NCBI GenBank assembly: GCA_902547825.1
Contig: CACCPE010000001.1
Coordinates: 92,501 to 126,733, forward strand
Source of the DNA: an uncultured Pelagibacteraceae bacterium
GTDB taxonomy: Bacteria > Pseudomonadota > Alphaproteobacteria > Pelagibacterales > Pelagibacteraceae
Reading direction: 5' to 3'
Length of the DNA stretch: 34,233 nt
Shown: positions 1 through 8,049 of the stretch, one piece after another
How the letters are laid out: each line of letters begins with the position of its first letter
How positions within the stretch are numbered: position 1 is the stretch's first letter
Notes under the pieces: generated by a model
What the model was told of the DNA's origin: nothing
What the model saw: only the letters and a program-made list of their open reading frames with translations
Database searches by the model: none
Translations under genes and position numbers: made by a program

Positions 1-136
1 CATCTAAGCGGGAAACCCACCTTAAAACTAGTTCTTCCCACAGAGCCGTAGTAGACCACTACGTTGATAGGCTGGATGTGGAAGCGCGGTAACGCGTGCA
101 GCTGACCAGTACTAATAGCTCAATTGGCTTGATTTA
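1..136 (+). rRNA. rrl: 23S ribosomal RNA, 3' end (partial)
   Basis: The opening 130 bases match the conserved 3' end of bacterial 23S rRNA: the block around GAGCCGTAGTAGACCACTAC, then GTTGATAGGCTGGATGTGGA and GACCAGTACTAATAGCTCAA, ending near GGCTTGA. The 5' part lies outside the window. The exact 3' terminus is uncertain by several bases. No 5S rRNA follows anywhere in the window, although 5S normally lies within a few hundred bases of 23S. This placement matches the SAR11 HVR2 island, which is known to separate 23S from 5S. Confidence 0.96.
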
Positions 137-214
137 TGCACTGAAAAAAATTTTTAAATAAAATTTACATAAAATAACCTAGTCAAATTAACATAATTCT
201 ATCGAAAATAACCC

Positions 215-243
215 TTTACTGTTCAATATTTGAACGTTAAAGT
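215..243 (+). promoter_or_regulatory. Predicted promoter of polysaccharide operon 1
   Basis: A TTTACT box (215-220) and a weaker TAAAGT box (238-243) are separated by 17 bases, and a perfect palindrome fills the spacer. The same CCTTTACT-GTTCAA arrangement recurs at the regulator promoter near 10795, where the -10 is a perfect TATAAT. Transcription would start near 250 and give a leader of about 80 bases before the first gene. The remainder of 137-328 holds no gene; it contains only A/T-rich spacer, this promoter and the leader. Read-through from the rRNA operon is also possible. Confidence 0.6.
221..235. promoter_or_regulatory. Palindromic operator GTTCAA-N3-TTGAAC, site 1
   Basis: The sequence GTTCAATATTTGAAC is a perfect 6-3-6 inverted repeat lying exactly between the -35 and -10 boxes of the operon 1 promoter. 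It matches, arm for arm, the two operators at 10801 and 10824 in front of the winged-helix regulator. All three are followed by GT. The obvious candidate binder is the regulator encoded at 10841. A protein bound here would block or remodel the promoter spacer. Confidence 0.8.
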
Positions 244-316
244 TACACATTAAATTGATTACACTGATCGTCTAAAAGTTGTATGATTAATTACAAGAAA
301 AAACTGTTATTTTTAG

Positions 317-327
317 AAGTGCGGAGC
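317..327 (+). promoter_or_regulatory. ops-like antitermination element, copy 1
   Basis: The 11-mer AAGTGCGGAGC ends one base before the ATG of the first gene of operon 1. It recurs exactly at 11703-11713 in the leader of the second long operon, with ATTTTTA shortly upstream in both copies. The core GCGGAGC resembles the core GCGGTAGC of the enterobacterial ops element recognised by RfaH, minus one T, and could form the same small GC/GC hairpin in the non-template strand. A NusG-family paralogue is encoded at 11160. A short A5/T5 inverted repeat (299-314) lies just upstream. The GGAG inside the element sits too close to the ATG to be a good ribosome binding site. Confidence 0.65.
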
Positions 328-328
328 T

Positions 329-1300
329 ATGTCAAGTTCTAGAAAAAAAATTATATTATTTAATAATAACACTTTCCCCCCCGGTTTTGTTTCTAAAATA
401 AAAAGAAATTTTAAAAATTTTAATTTTATAATATTAAAAGATCATGAATTTAAAAAACTAAACAATCAATTAGAAAGCTCAAATGCTTTGATCAACTGCC
501 CTCGTAAATATTTTAATGAAAAATTAGTAAAAAGATTTACAAATATGGATTGGGTACACACTTCAGCAGCAGGTGTAGATGCTTTCATTAATCCATTATT
601 TTCAAATTTAGAAGTTTGTTTTACTAATGGTAAAATCCTACAAGGTCCCGAAGTAGCTGACCATGCGATTGGGATTATATTATCTTTTTCAAGAAATATT
701 CATCATTATTATAAAAATTCAAATATAAAAAATATTAAGAGACCAATCGAACTTTTTAAAAAAAAAGCTTTGATAGTGGGTTTTGGAGGTATTGGCAGAT
801 GTATTTCAGAAAGATTAACAGGCTTCGGTATGGTAATAGATGTCATAGCGGAGGAGCTACCCGCATTAACAAATGAAGTAAATTCTTTTTTTTCAATCCA
901 AAGATTAAACAAAATTTCTAAAAATTATGACGTGATTATCTCAGCAGCACCGCTAACTTTAAAAACTAAAAAAATTTTTGATTATGAGTTTTTCAAATCA
1001 ATGAAAAAAAATAGCATATTTGTAAATATTTCTAGAGGAAAGCTAGTTGATACTAAGGCACTCCAAAAAAAAAATATTCATAAAAAATTTTTAGGTTTAG
1101 GTTTAGATGTTACATATCCTGAACCTTTACCAAAAAACCATTTTTTAAGAAAACTCCCAAATGTAATTTTAACAAATCACAGCGCAGGTCTATCAGACAA
1201 TAACCGGTTAAGAGCTTATGAGCTTATGTACGAAAATTTATCAAGATATTATAATAATCAAACTCTTTTAAACAGAGTTGATAAAATTGAAGGATATTAA
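329..1300 (+). CDS. D-2-hydroxyacid dehydrogenase family protein
   Basis: This 323-residue protein is a NAD(P)-dependent D-isomer-specific 2-hydroxyacid dehydrogenase, the family that interconverts 2-keto and D-2-hydroxy acids. The nucleotide-binding motif GFGGIGR is at residues 151-157. The catalytic triad typical of the family is visible: Arg236 in NISRG, Glu265 in YPEP and His284 in TNHSAG. Length is normal. It is the first gene of operon 1, directly behind the ops-like element, and overlaps nothing upstream. Its substrate is unknown; in this setting it probably makes or removes an acid precursor of a surface-glycan substituent. The ATG at 329 is the only reasonable start before the first beta strand. 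Confidence 0.85.
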   Translation: MSSSRKKIILFNNNTFPPGFVSKIKRNFKNFNFIILKDHEFKKLNNQLESSNALINCPRKYFNEKLVKRFTNMDWVHTSAAGVDAFINPLFSNLEVCFTNGKILQGPEVADHAIGIILSFSRNIHHYYKNSNIKNIKRPIELFKKKALIVGFGGIGRCISERLTGFGMVIDVIAEELPALTNEVNSFFSIQRLNKISKNYDVIISAAPLTLKTKKIFDYEFFKSMKKNSIFVNISRGKLVDTKALQKKNIHKKFLGLGLDVTYPEPLPKNHFLRKLPNVILTNHSAGLSDNNRLRAYELMYENLSRYYNNQTLLNRVDKIEGY

Positions 1301-1301
1301 A

Positions 1302-1979
1302 ATGGATGATTTTCCTTTAGTCCAAGAGTCTGCAATTTCTCAGTACGAAAAAGCTGCGAAAGGAGACGTAAAACTGTATCCATCACTAGAGCTTGTAAGA
1401 TTAATAAAGTGGTTTTTGAAATCAAATAAAGGAAAAATGTTAGAATACGGATTTGGTAGTGGCTGCAACACAATACATCTTCTTAAAAGCGGATATAATG
1501 TTTATGGTCTTGACGTTTCAACTAATTGGATAAAAAAAACAAATTTAAGAATAAAAAAAATTAAAAGCATAAAGAGAAAACCTAAACTTATTCGTCTTTT
1601 ACCAAATTCAAAAAAACTTCCTTTTCCAACAAATTATTTTAATTATATAATAGCTATGAGCGTCTTATCTCTTCTGGGAAATCGAAGGAAAGTTAAAAAC
1701 TTACTTGAGGAATTTAGAAGAATCTTAAAACCTAATGGAAAAATTATTTTAGATATTAACGATCAAAAATCAGTTTTCTCTGGAAAAGATAACAAAATAA
1801 AGAATAACATATATAAAGCAAAACCTGTTGATAGTTACATAAGCACGTATTGTTTGAGAACAGAAAAAGATTTTAAAAATCTAATCAAACCATATTTTAA
1901 AATAAAAGATACCGGTTTTTCTTCTCATAAATTAATGAATAGAACTATTACAGAGTTTATTATCTGTGCAACTAAATAA
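1302..1979 (+). CDS. Class I SAM-dependent methyltransferase
   Basis: The product is about 225 residues. Motif I of class I methyltransferases is clear (LEYGFGSGCNTIHLL, about residues 47-61 from the chosen start), followed by an acidic strand end (GLDVS) and a conserved block near FRRILKPNGKIILDI. This is a Methyltransf_11-type fold that probably methylates a sugar or small precursor; the substrate is not identifiable. The ATG at 1302 is preferred over an in-frame TTG at 1278 because AAGGA lies at 1289-1293 with good spacing and the TTG would force a 23-base overlap with the dehydrogenase. The pseC gene follows after nine bases. Confidence 0.82.
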   Translation: MDDFPLVQESAISQYEKAAKGDVKLYPSLELVRLIKWFLKSNKGKMLEYGFGSGCNTIHLLKSGYNVYGLDVSTNWIKKTNLRIKKIKSIKRKPKLIRLLPNSKKLPFPTNYFNYIIAMSVLSLLGNRRKVKNLLEEFRRILKPNGKIILDINDQKSVFSGKDNKIKNNIYKAKPVDSYISTYCLRTEKDFKNLIKPYFKIKDTGFSSHKLMNRTITEFIICATK

Positions 1980-1988
1980 ACTTAACAA

Positions 1989-3164
1989 ATGATTACTTAT
2001 AGTAAACAAACAATTATTAAAAAAGATATTGATGCCGTTTCAAAAGTTCTAAGATCAAATTTTTTAACACAAGGTCCTAAAGTTCCACAATTTGAAAATA
2101 AAGTTAAAAAATTTACAGGTTCAAAATATTGTTTGGCAGTAAATAGCGCATCTTCAGGTTTATATGTAGCATGCAAAGCATTAAATTTAAAAAAAAAGGA
2201 TATTGTATGGACGGTTACTAATTCATTTGTTGCTACAGCAAACTGTATAGTCCTCAATAATTATAAAATAGATTTTGTTGATATAGATAAAAGTACCTGG
2301 AATATATCTTTAGAAAATTTAAAAAATAAATTAATTAAAGCCAAAAAACAAAAAAAAACACCTAAAGCTTTAATCGTAGTACATTTAGCTGGATTACCAG
2401 TGGATCCAATAGAACTTAAAAGGTTATCTAATATTTATAAATTTAAGATAATCGAAGACGCTGCTCACTCAATCGGATCAACATATTATGGAAAAAAAGT
2501 TGGGTGTTGTAAATGGTCTGATATAACAGTTTTTAGCTTTCATCCAGTAAAAATTATAACAACCGCAGAAGGGGGATGTATCGCTACAAATAATAAAATT
2601 TTTTTTGAAAGAATGAAATTAACAAGAAACAATGGAATAACTAGAGAAAAAAAATTTTACAAAAATAAAAACTTGGGAGATTGGTATTATGAGCAACAAA
2701 GCTTAGGTTTTAACTTTAGAATGAATGATTTACAAGCAGCATTAGGTATCTCGCAATTAGGAAAAATTAATTATTTCATAAAAAAAAGAAATAAAATAGC
2801 AAATGTTTATAAAAAAAAATTGAAAAATTTACCACTTACATTTCAAAAAATTGGGAAAAATTTTTCAAGTTCTTATCATCTTTTTATAATAAAAATAAAT
2901 ATCGATGATAAACTTATACATAAAAGATTATTTGATTTAATGAGAAGAAACAATATTTTTGTCAATCTCCACTACCTCCCAATACATCTTCATCCTTACT
3001 ATCAAAAGCTAGGCTTTAGAAAAAATGATTTTCCTAACTCTGAAGATTATAGTAATAAATCAATGTCTATTCCGATTTATCCGAGTTTGAGCAAAAAGAA
3101 TATGCAAAAGGTGATAAATATATTAAAAAAATTTTTTAAAAAATTTAATGAAAAAAAAAACTAA
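1989..3164 (+). CDS. pseC: PseC: UDP-4-amino-4,6-dideoxy-N-acetyl-beta-L-altrosamine transaminase
   Basis: This PLP-dependent DegT/DnrJ/EryC1/StrS aminotransferase performs the second step of pseudaminic acid synthesis, transferring an amino group to the 4-keto sugar made by PseB. The PLP lysine is Lys188 in FSFHPVKIITTAEGG. Family blocks include SNFLTQGPKVPQFE near the N-terminus, EDAAHSIG (about 156-163), WYYEQQSLGFNFRMNDLQAA, and a C-terminal LHYLPIHLHPYY block that resembles PseC more than other DegT enzymes. Length, 391 residues, is normal. It overlaps the downstream PIG-L deacetylase gene by 17 bases. Its partner PseB is not in this operon but at 14578. Confidence 0.9.
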   Translation: MITYSKQTIIKKDIDAVSKVLRSNFLTQGPKVPQFENKVKKFTGSKYCLAVNSASSGLYVACKALNLKKKDIVWTVTNSFVATANCIVLNNYKIDFVDIDKSTWNISLENLKNKLIKAKKQKKTPKALIVVHLAGLPVDPIELKRLSNIYKFKIIEDAAHSIGSTYYGKKVGCCKWSDITVFSFHPVKIITTAEGGCIATNNKIFFERMKLTRNNGITREKKFYKNKNLGDWYYEQQSLGFNFRMNDLQAALGISQLGKINYFIKKRNKIANVYKKKLKNLPLTFQKIGKNFSSSYHLFIIKINIDDKLIHKRLFDLMRRNNIFVNLHYLPIHLHPYYQKLGFRKNDFPNSEDYSNKSMSIPIYPSLSKKNMQKVINILKKFFKKFNEKKN

Positions 3165-3852
3165 AAAAGTTTTGGTTATTGCTGCTCACCCAGATGATGA
3201 GGTGCTAGGCTGTGGCGCTACATTGTATAAATTAAGTAAAAAAAAATATAAAATAAAAGTTATTTTTTTAAGTGACGGTGAGTCCTCACGTAAAATCAAT
3301 AATAAAAAAATTATTAAAGACTTGATCAAAAAGCGAGAAAATCAAGCAATTAAATCTGCCAAAATTTTAGGTATTAAAAAGCTAAAATTTTTCCGACTTC
3401 CAGATAATAAATTAGACAGTTTTGATTTATTAAAAATTAATCAAATAATAGAAAATGAAATTAAACTTTTTAAACCAAATATTATATTTACTCACTCAAA
3501 TCACGATTTAAACGTTGATCACGTTGTTGCTCATAACGCTACAATTACTGCTTGCAGGGCTTATAAATTTAGATTTATTAATTCCATCTATGCTTTTGAA
3601 ATTTCATCAAATACAGAAAGTAACTTTAAAATATCGAAAAAAAAATTTTCACCAAATGTATTTATTGATATAAAAAATGAGATTACAAAAAAACTTGAAG
3701 CTCTTTCCCAATATAAAAATGAGCTAGAAAAATGGCCGCATCCAAGATCTTTAAAAGCCTTAAAAATTTTAGCGCATTACCGTGGGACACAATCAGGTTT
3801 AGATTCTGCCGAAGCTTTTCAGCTAATTAGAGAGAATAAGAAATTAATTTAA
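3148..3852 (+). CDS. PIG-L/LmbE family N-acetyl-sugar deacetylase
   Basis: This 234-residue protein has the hallmark zinc-binding motif AHPDDE at residues 13-18 and a second His/Asp cluster (HSNHDLNVDH, about 116-125) that supplies the third zinc ligand. The family removes N-acetyl groups from amino sugars such as GlcNAc-PI, mycothiol precursors and BshB substrates. It lies between pseC and the pseG-pseH fusion, overlapping both, so it may deacetylate a pseudaminic acid intermediate or finished sugar so that another acyl or amidine group can be installed. That role is inference; deacetylation is not part of the standard Pse pathway. Confidence 0.85.
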   Translation: MKKKTKKVLVIAAHPDDEVLGCGATLYKLSKKKYKIKVIFLSDGESSRKINNKKIIKDLIKKRENQAIKSAKILGIKKLKFFRLPDNKLDSFDLLKINQIIENEIKLFKPNIIFTHSNHDLNVDHVVAHNATITACRAYKFRFINSIYAFEISSNTESNFKISKKKFSPNVFIDIKNEITKKLEALSQYKNELEKWPHPRSLKALKILAHYRGTQSGLDSAEAFQLIRENKKLI

Positions 3853-5264
3853 TGAAAATTGCATTCAGAGTGGACAGTTCTAGTCACTTTGGGCTTGGTC
3901 ATGTTTCAAGATGTATAACATTGGCAAAAGAATTTAAGTTAAAAGGCTGTAAGGTAATATTTATTTGCAAGGAAATAGACGATACATCTAAAATTATTTT
4001 AAAAAATAACAATATATTATTAGTAAAAATAAATAAATATTTAAGTAATATACAAGACGGATTAACGACAAATAAAATAATTAAAAAAAATAAGATTAAT
4101 ATTATTTTTTTAGATAGCTATGTTCTCGGATTAAGTTGGGAAAAAATTGTTTCACAAGAGTGTAAGATTGCTTGGATTGATGATTACTACAAAAGGGAGA
4201 GCGTCGCTGATTTTTATATAAATTACCATTCATTTTTATATGGAAAAAAATTAAATAAATTAAAAAAAAATTGTAAAAAACTTATTGGATTAGAATACTT
4301 AATACTAAAAAAAAGACCAAAAAAAATTTTTAGAAAGAGACAAGTGTTTTGTTATTTTGGATCAGTTGATAGTAAATGTTTGACAGAAAAACTTATAAAC
4401 ACTCTTAAAAAAAATAACAAATTAAAATTTAAATATAATATTTTTGTAACTAAGAATTTTAATTCTAATTTTCATCTGAACAAAAAGAAAGTTAATATAA
4501 TAACCACTTTCAAAAAAAATATTACAAAACATATGCTTTCCTCTGAAAAAATTTTAATACAAGGAGGAGTTTCTTTTTATGAAGCTCTTTTCTTAGGAAA
4601 TGATGTCACAGCTTTTCCAATTAATCAGTTTCAGAAAAAAATCATGCGAAGTTTGAGATTTTTTTTGAAATTCAAAACGATTAATAATTTTAAAAATTTA
4701 GAAGGAAATATTTTTAATAACAAAGGATATTCAAAAGAGAATTTTAATAAAAATTTACTTGATGATTTTGGAAAAAGGAGAATAGTAGATTTTATAATCG
4801 GAAAAAACAAATATTCTTTAAGAAAATTTGAAAATAAAGATTTACTATCTCTTTATAATTTAAGAATGGATTACCTAACTAGAAAATATGCAATAAACCA
4901 GAACGTCTTTAATTTTAGACAACACCAAAAATTCTTTAAAATAAAACAAAACCCTAAGACAAAAATATATATTTACTATTCAAACCACAATTTTGTTGGT
5001 CAAGTAAGGCTAGATAAGTTAAAAAATTGTTTTGAAATAGATTATGGAATTAACAGCATATATCGAAATAAACGATTATCTTATAAAATGTTGAAATTAG
5101 TATTAGATAAAATAAAAAATTCTAAATTAAAGTTTATCGCAAAAGTAAAAAGAAATAATTTAGCATCAATAAGAATTTTTGAAAAATTAGGATTTAACTT
5201 AATTTCAAAACAAAACAAGGTAATTATTTTTGAAAAAAAATATGGAAAAAAGAAAAGTTTTTAA
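3852..5264 (+). CDS. pseG: PseG-PseH fusion: UDP-sugar hydrolase plus GNAT acetyltransferase
   Basis: The 470-residue product has two domains. Residues about 1-310 resemble PseG, a GT-B-like hydrolase that removes UDP from UDP-2,4-diacetamido-2,4,6-trideoxy-L-altrose; the signature FGLGHVSRC carries His17, the position of the catalytic histidine in Campylobacter PseG. Residues about 318-465 form a GNAT domain ending in NNLASIRIFEKLGF, expected to be PseH, the 4-amino N-acetyltransferase. PseH acts immediately before PseG, so the fusion joins consecutive steps. The acetyl-CoA loop (YRNKRLSYKML) departs from the usual R/Q-x-x-G-x-G/A. The start codon overlaps the upstream stop by one base. Confidence 0.85.
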   Translation: MKIAFRVDSSSHFGLGHVSRCITLAKEFKLKGCKVIFICKEIDDTSKIILKNNNILLVKINKYLSNIQDGLTTNKIIKKNKINIIFLDSYVLGLSWEKIVSQECKIAWIDDYYKRESVADFYINYHSFLYGKKLNKLKKNCKKLIGLEYLILKKRPKKIFRKRQVFCYFGSVDSKCLTEKLINTLKKNNKLKFKYNIFVTKNFNSNFHLNKKKVNIITTFKKNITKHMLSSEKILIQGGVSFYEALFLGNDVTAFPINQFQKKIMRSLRFFLKFKTINNFKNLEGNIFNNKGYSKENFNKNLLDDFGKRRIVDFIIGKNKYSLRKFENKDLLSLYNLRMDYLTRKYAINQNVFNFRQHQKFFKIKQNPKTKIYIYYSNHNFVGQVRLDKLKNCFEIDYGINSIYRNKRLSYKMLKLVLDKIKNSKLKFIAKVKRNNLASIRIFEKLGFNLISKQNKVIIFEKKYGKKKSF

Positions 5265-6261
5265 AATACAAAAAAAAATAATTAATCAAAAAAGCAAGAC
5301 ATTTGTGATTAGTGAAATTGGTATAAATCATGAGGGAAGTTTAAGTAAATGTATTAAAATGATTGAGCTTTCTAAGAAAGCTAAAGCTGATGCCGTTAAA
5401 TTACAAACAATTAATCCAGATTTAAGTTATGTTAAAAACTCTAAATCCTTTAAAGAATTTCAAAATTGTAATTTTAATGATGAGGAACTCTTTAAGATTA
5501 TAAACTATGCTAAAAAAATTGGAATTATATTTATTTCAACCCCGGGCTCATTTGAAGAAGTAGAAAAGTTGAAAAAGTTTAAAGCAGACGGTATTAAAAT
5601 TTCTTCAGGTTTGCTCACTAATTACCCACTTATTTCTCACGCGGCAAAAAATTTTAAATCAATAATTATTTCAACCGGAATGGCTTATTTAAGAGAGATT
5701 AAACAAGCAGTATCAGCATGTAAAAATAATAAAAATTTAGCAATTTTAAAATGCACTTCATTGTATCCATCAAAAGATAACGAAATTAATTTAAATTCAA
5801 TAGAGGATTTTCATAAACACTTTAAAAATATTATTGGCTTCTCAGATCATACAAAAGATGAACTTTCATGCTTAGCTGCAGTCTCTAAAGGTGCAAAAAT
5901 TATAGAAAAACATTTTACACTAAATACTAAAAGAAAAGGTAAAGACCATCACATATCATTAAATCCTAGTAACTTTAAGATCATGATTGAAAAAATAAGA
6001 AGAATTGACCTCATGCAGGGTAAGAGAAAAATTTACCCAGAAAAAAAAGAAATTTTAAACAGAAAATTATTTCATAGATATATTCTCGCTAAGAAAGATA
6101 TTTTTAAAGGAGAGAAATTTTCTTTACAAAACCTTTCAATAAAAAGGCAAATTATAAGTTCGAGAAAAGACTTGAAGCCATTATATCTAAATAGGTTAAT
6201 AGGAAAAAAATCTAAAAGACAAATTAAAAAAGATAAACCACTAATTATCAAAGATCTTTAA
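5242..6261 (+). CDS. Nonulosonic acid synthase (NeuB/PseI family), PseI candidate
   Basis: This is a sialic-acid-synthase family protein of about 339 residues that condenses a six-carbon sugar with phosphoenolpyruvate. The N-terminal TIM barrel begins with ISEIGINHEGS and contains KISSG, STGMAYLREI, GFSDHT and IEKHFTL; a C-terminal SAF (antifreeze-like) domain is expected at about 280-339. By operon context (PseC, PseG-PseH) it should be the pseudaminic acid synthase, but the KDHHISLNP block is not the typical PseI version, so specificity is uncertain. The ATG at 5242 is preferred over an in-frame TTG at 5230. A second, more canonical NeuB paralogue lies at 19040. Confidence 0.8.
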   Translation: MEKRKVFKIQKKIINQKSKTFVISEIGINHEGSLSKCIKMIELSKKAKADAVKLQTINPDLSYVKNSKSFKEFQNCNFNDEELFKIINYAKKIGIIFISTPGSFEEVEKLKKFKADGIKISSGLLTNYPLISHAAKNFKSIIISTGMAYLREIKQAVSACKNNKNLAILKCTSLYPSKDNEINLNSIEDFHKHFKNIIGFSDHTKDELSCLAAVSKGAKIIEKHFTLNTKRKGKDHHISLNPSNFKIMIEKIRRIDLMQGKRKIYPEKKEILNRKLFHRYILAKKDIFKGEKFSLQNLSIKRQIISSRKDLKPLYLNRLIGKKSKRQIKKDKPLIIKDL

Positions 6262-6273
6262 TGAAAATTTGAA

Positions 6274-8049
6274 ATGTGCGGCATAGTAGGAATATACAGT
6301 TTAAATAATCAAAAAATCCCTAATTTAGAATTTAGAATTAAAAAAATGATCAATATGATCAAATATAGAGGTCCTGATAACTCTGGTCACTTTTTTAATA
6401 AAAAAAAAACTTTTGGTATGGCAAATAATCAATTATCTATTGTTTCACCAAAAAAGAATATAAAATTACCTCTTACATATGATAACGAAAATTTTCTATC
6501 TTTTAATGGAGAAATTTATAATTATCTTGACTTAAAGTTAAAGTATAAAATCCCAAATAATAACTTTAGGTATAACACTGATACCGAAGTCCTTTACTAT
6601 TTTTTAAATCAAGAAAAAATAAATTTATCTGAAATAAATGGAATTTGGTCTTTCGCTCACTATAATGACAAAGAACACGTATTAAAGTTAGGTAGAGACA
6701 TTCTTGGAGAAAGAAACCTTTATTATTATGTAAATCAAAATGAACTGATTTTTTCTTCTGAAATTAGACCTATATTTGCTGCAAATAATTTATCTTACTC
6801 TATTAACAATATTGGAATTCAAGATATGTGGAAGTATTATAGTTGCAGAGATAATCTAACTGTAATTAAAGATTGCTTTAAATTAACTCCTGGAAGATAT
6901 TTAATATTCAAGAAAAATAGTGGATCAACACCATTTAAAGTTGATCTTCCTTTGTTAAGGCCAGAAAAATATTTTGATTTGATAAAAAGAAATAGTCAGC
7001 AAGAAATACAAAAAAAATTTAAGAAATTAATGAGTAGAGAGCTGGAGATAAGATATCCAAAAAATGTAAAATGTTTCTCTTCTTTAAGTGGCGGATTAGA
7101 TAGTACTTACCAAAACTTTTTATTAAGGAATTTAGAAAAAAAGATTAATACAATTTATGCAATAAGTAACGATTTTAATTTTATTAAAAGAAAAGGAATT
7201 AGTGAAATGGATTTATCGAAATTAATCTCTAAAAAAATAATCTCATCGCATACTTTTATTGATTTAAGGAAAGACTTTTTTCAAGAATCACTAAAATCTT
7301 CGCAAAATACTTTAGAGACTTTAGATCCTGCTATACTTAATTTTTCAATTTTTTCAAAATTTTTAAAGAATAGAGGCTCTAAAGTTTTATTGTGTTCAGA
7401 TGGACCAGACGAATTTTTATGCGGTTATTATAAAGATATAAATAATTTTTTTTATTCCAAAAAAAGATTTCTCAAAAATCCTTATCATAAGATTATTAAA
7501 AATAAAAAATTTTATGAATCAATATTTCAAAAGGTAGAGAAAGAGACAGATTTTTTTTCTACACCAGATCGTAGATATAAAAATGTTGAAAAGTATTTAG
7601 AAAAATCGCAATTAAAAGCATTAATATATGCAACAAAATCATTACCAGAATATATAAATATTAGAGCAGACAAAGGTTTTATGTTGAATTCTATTGAGGT
7701 ACGACAACCGTTCTTGTCAAAAAATTTGGTAGAGTTTCTTTGTGCTCTCCCATCTAAATTTCGTGTTTCTAAAAACCTTAAAGGTAAAATTTTTTTAAGG
7801 AACGAAGTAGCAAAAATATCTAAAATAGTTTCTCAATATAAGAAAATCGGATTTGGTAAAAATTTAATCTCAGATGATAAGATTTTTAAAAAGTTAGAGC
7901 CAATTATAAATGATACAATAAATGATAAAAAGATAATGCAGAAATTAAATTTTAAAAAAGGGGCAGAAAAGACTTTTTTAAAATCTAATAGGTCCCAAAA
8001 GTATATGGTTTTTTCATTAATAAGATCTTTAAAAAATTTAAAAAATTAG
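6274..8049 (+). CDS. asnB: Glutamine-hydrolysing asparagine synthetase-like amidotransferase
   Basis: The 591-residue protein starts MCGIVGIY; after loss of Met the exposed Cys is the glutaminase nucleophile, which fixes the start. The N-terminal class II glutaminase domain (about 1-200, with RGPDN and SFNGEIYN) is followed by an asparagine synthase ATP-pyrophosphatase domain with SGGLDS near residue 270 and a SDGPDEFLCGY block. In polysaccharide islands such enzymes often amidate sugar carboxylates or make amidines rather than asparagine. Here it sits after Pse genes and directly before an ATP-grasp ligase, with a TAG-ATG junction, so sugar-acid amidation is plausible. Housekeeping asparagine synthesis cannot be excluded. 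Confidence 0.85.
   Translation: MCGIVGIYSLNNQKIPNLEFRIKKMINMIKYRGPDNSGHFFNKKKTFGMANNQLSIVSPKKNIKLPLTYDNENFLSFNGEIYNYLDLKLKYKIPNNNFRYNTDTEVLYYFLNQEKINLSEINGIWSFAHYNDKEHVLKLGRDILGERNLYYYVNQNELIFSSEIRPIFAANNLSYSINNIGIQDMWKYYSCRDNLTVIKDCFKLTPGRYLIFKKNSGSTPFKVDLPLLRPEKYFDLIKRNSQQEIQKKFKKLMSRELEIRYPKNVKCFSSLSGGLDSTYQNFLLRNLEKKINTIYAISNDFNFIKRKGISEMDLSKLISKKIISSHTFIDLRKDFFQESLKSSQNTLETLDPAILNFSIFSKFLKNRGSKVLLCSDGPDEFLCGYYKDINNFFYSKKRFLKNPYHKIIKNKKFYESIFQKVEKETDFFSTPDRRYKNVEKYLEKSQLKALIYATKSLPEYINIRADKGFMLNSIEVRQPFLSKNLVEFLCALPSKFRVSKNLKGKIFLRNEVAKISKIVSQYKKIGFGKNLISDDKIFKKLEPIINDTINDKKIMQKLNFKKGAEKTFLKSNRSQKYMVFSLIRSLKNLKN

Noticed and set aside
148-166. A/T inverted repeat AAATTTT-TAAAT-AAAATTT just after 23S as a possible rRNA terminator
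   Set aside because: It has no G/C pairs and no T-tract follows on the plus strand, so it is probably a by-product of the A/T-rich composition.
841-865. GCGGAGGAGC in the first gene as a third ops-like site
   Set aside because: It differs from the GCGGAGC core by a three-base insertion, lacks the AAGTGC flank and is inside a gene.
1278-1301. TTG at 1278 as the start of the first methyltransferase
   Set aside because: The ATG at 1302 has a well-spaced AAGGA, and the TTG would overlap the upstream gene without its own ribosome binding site.
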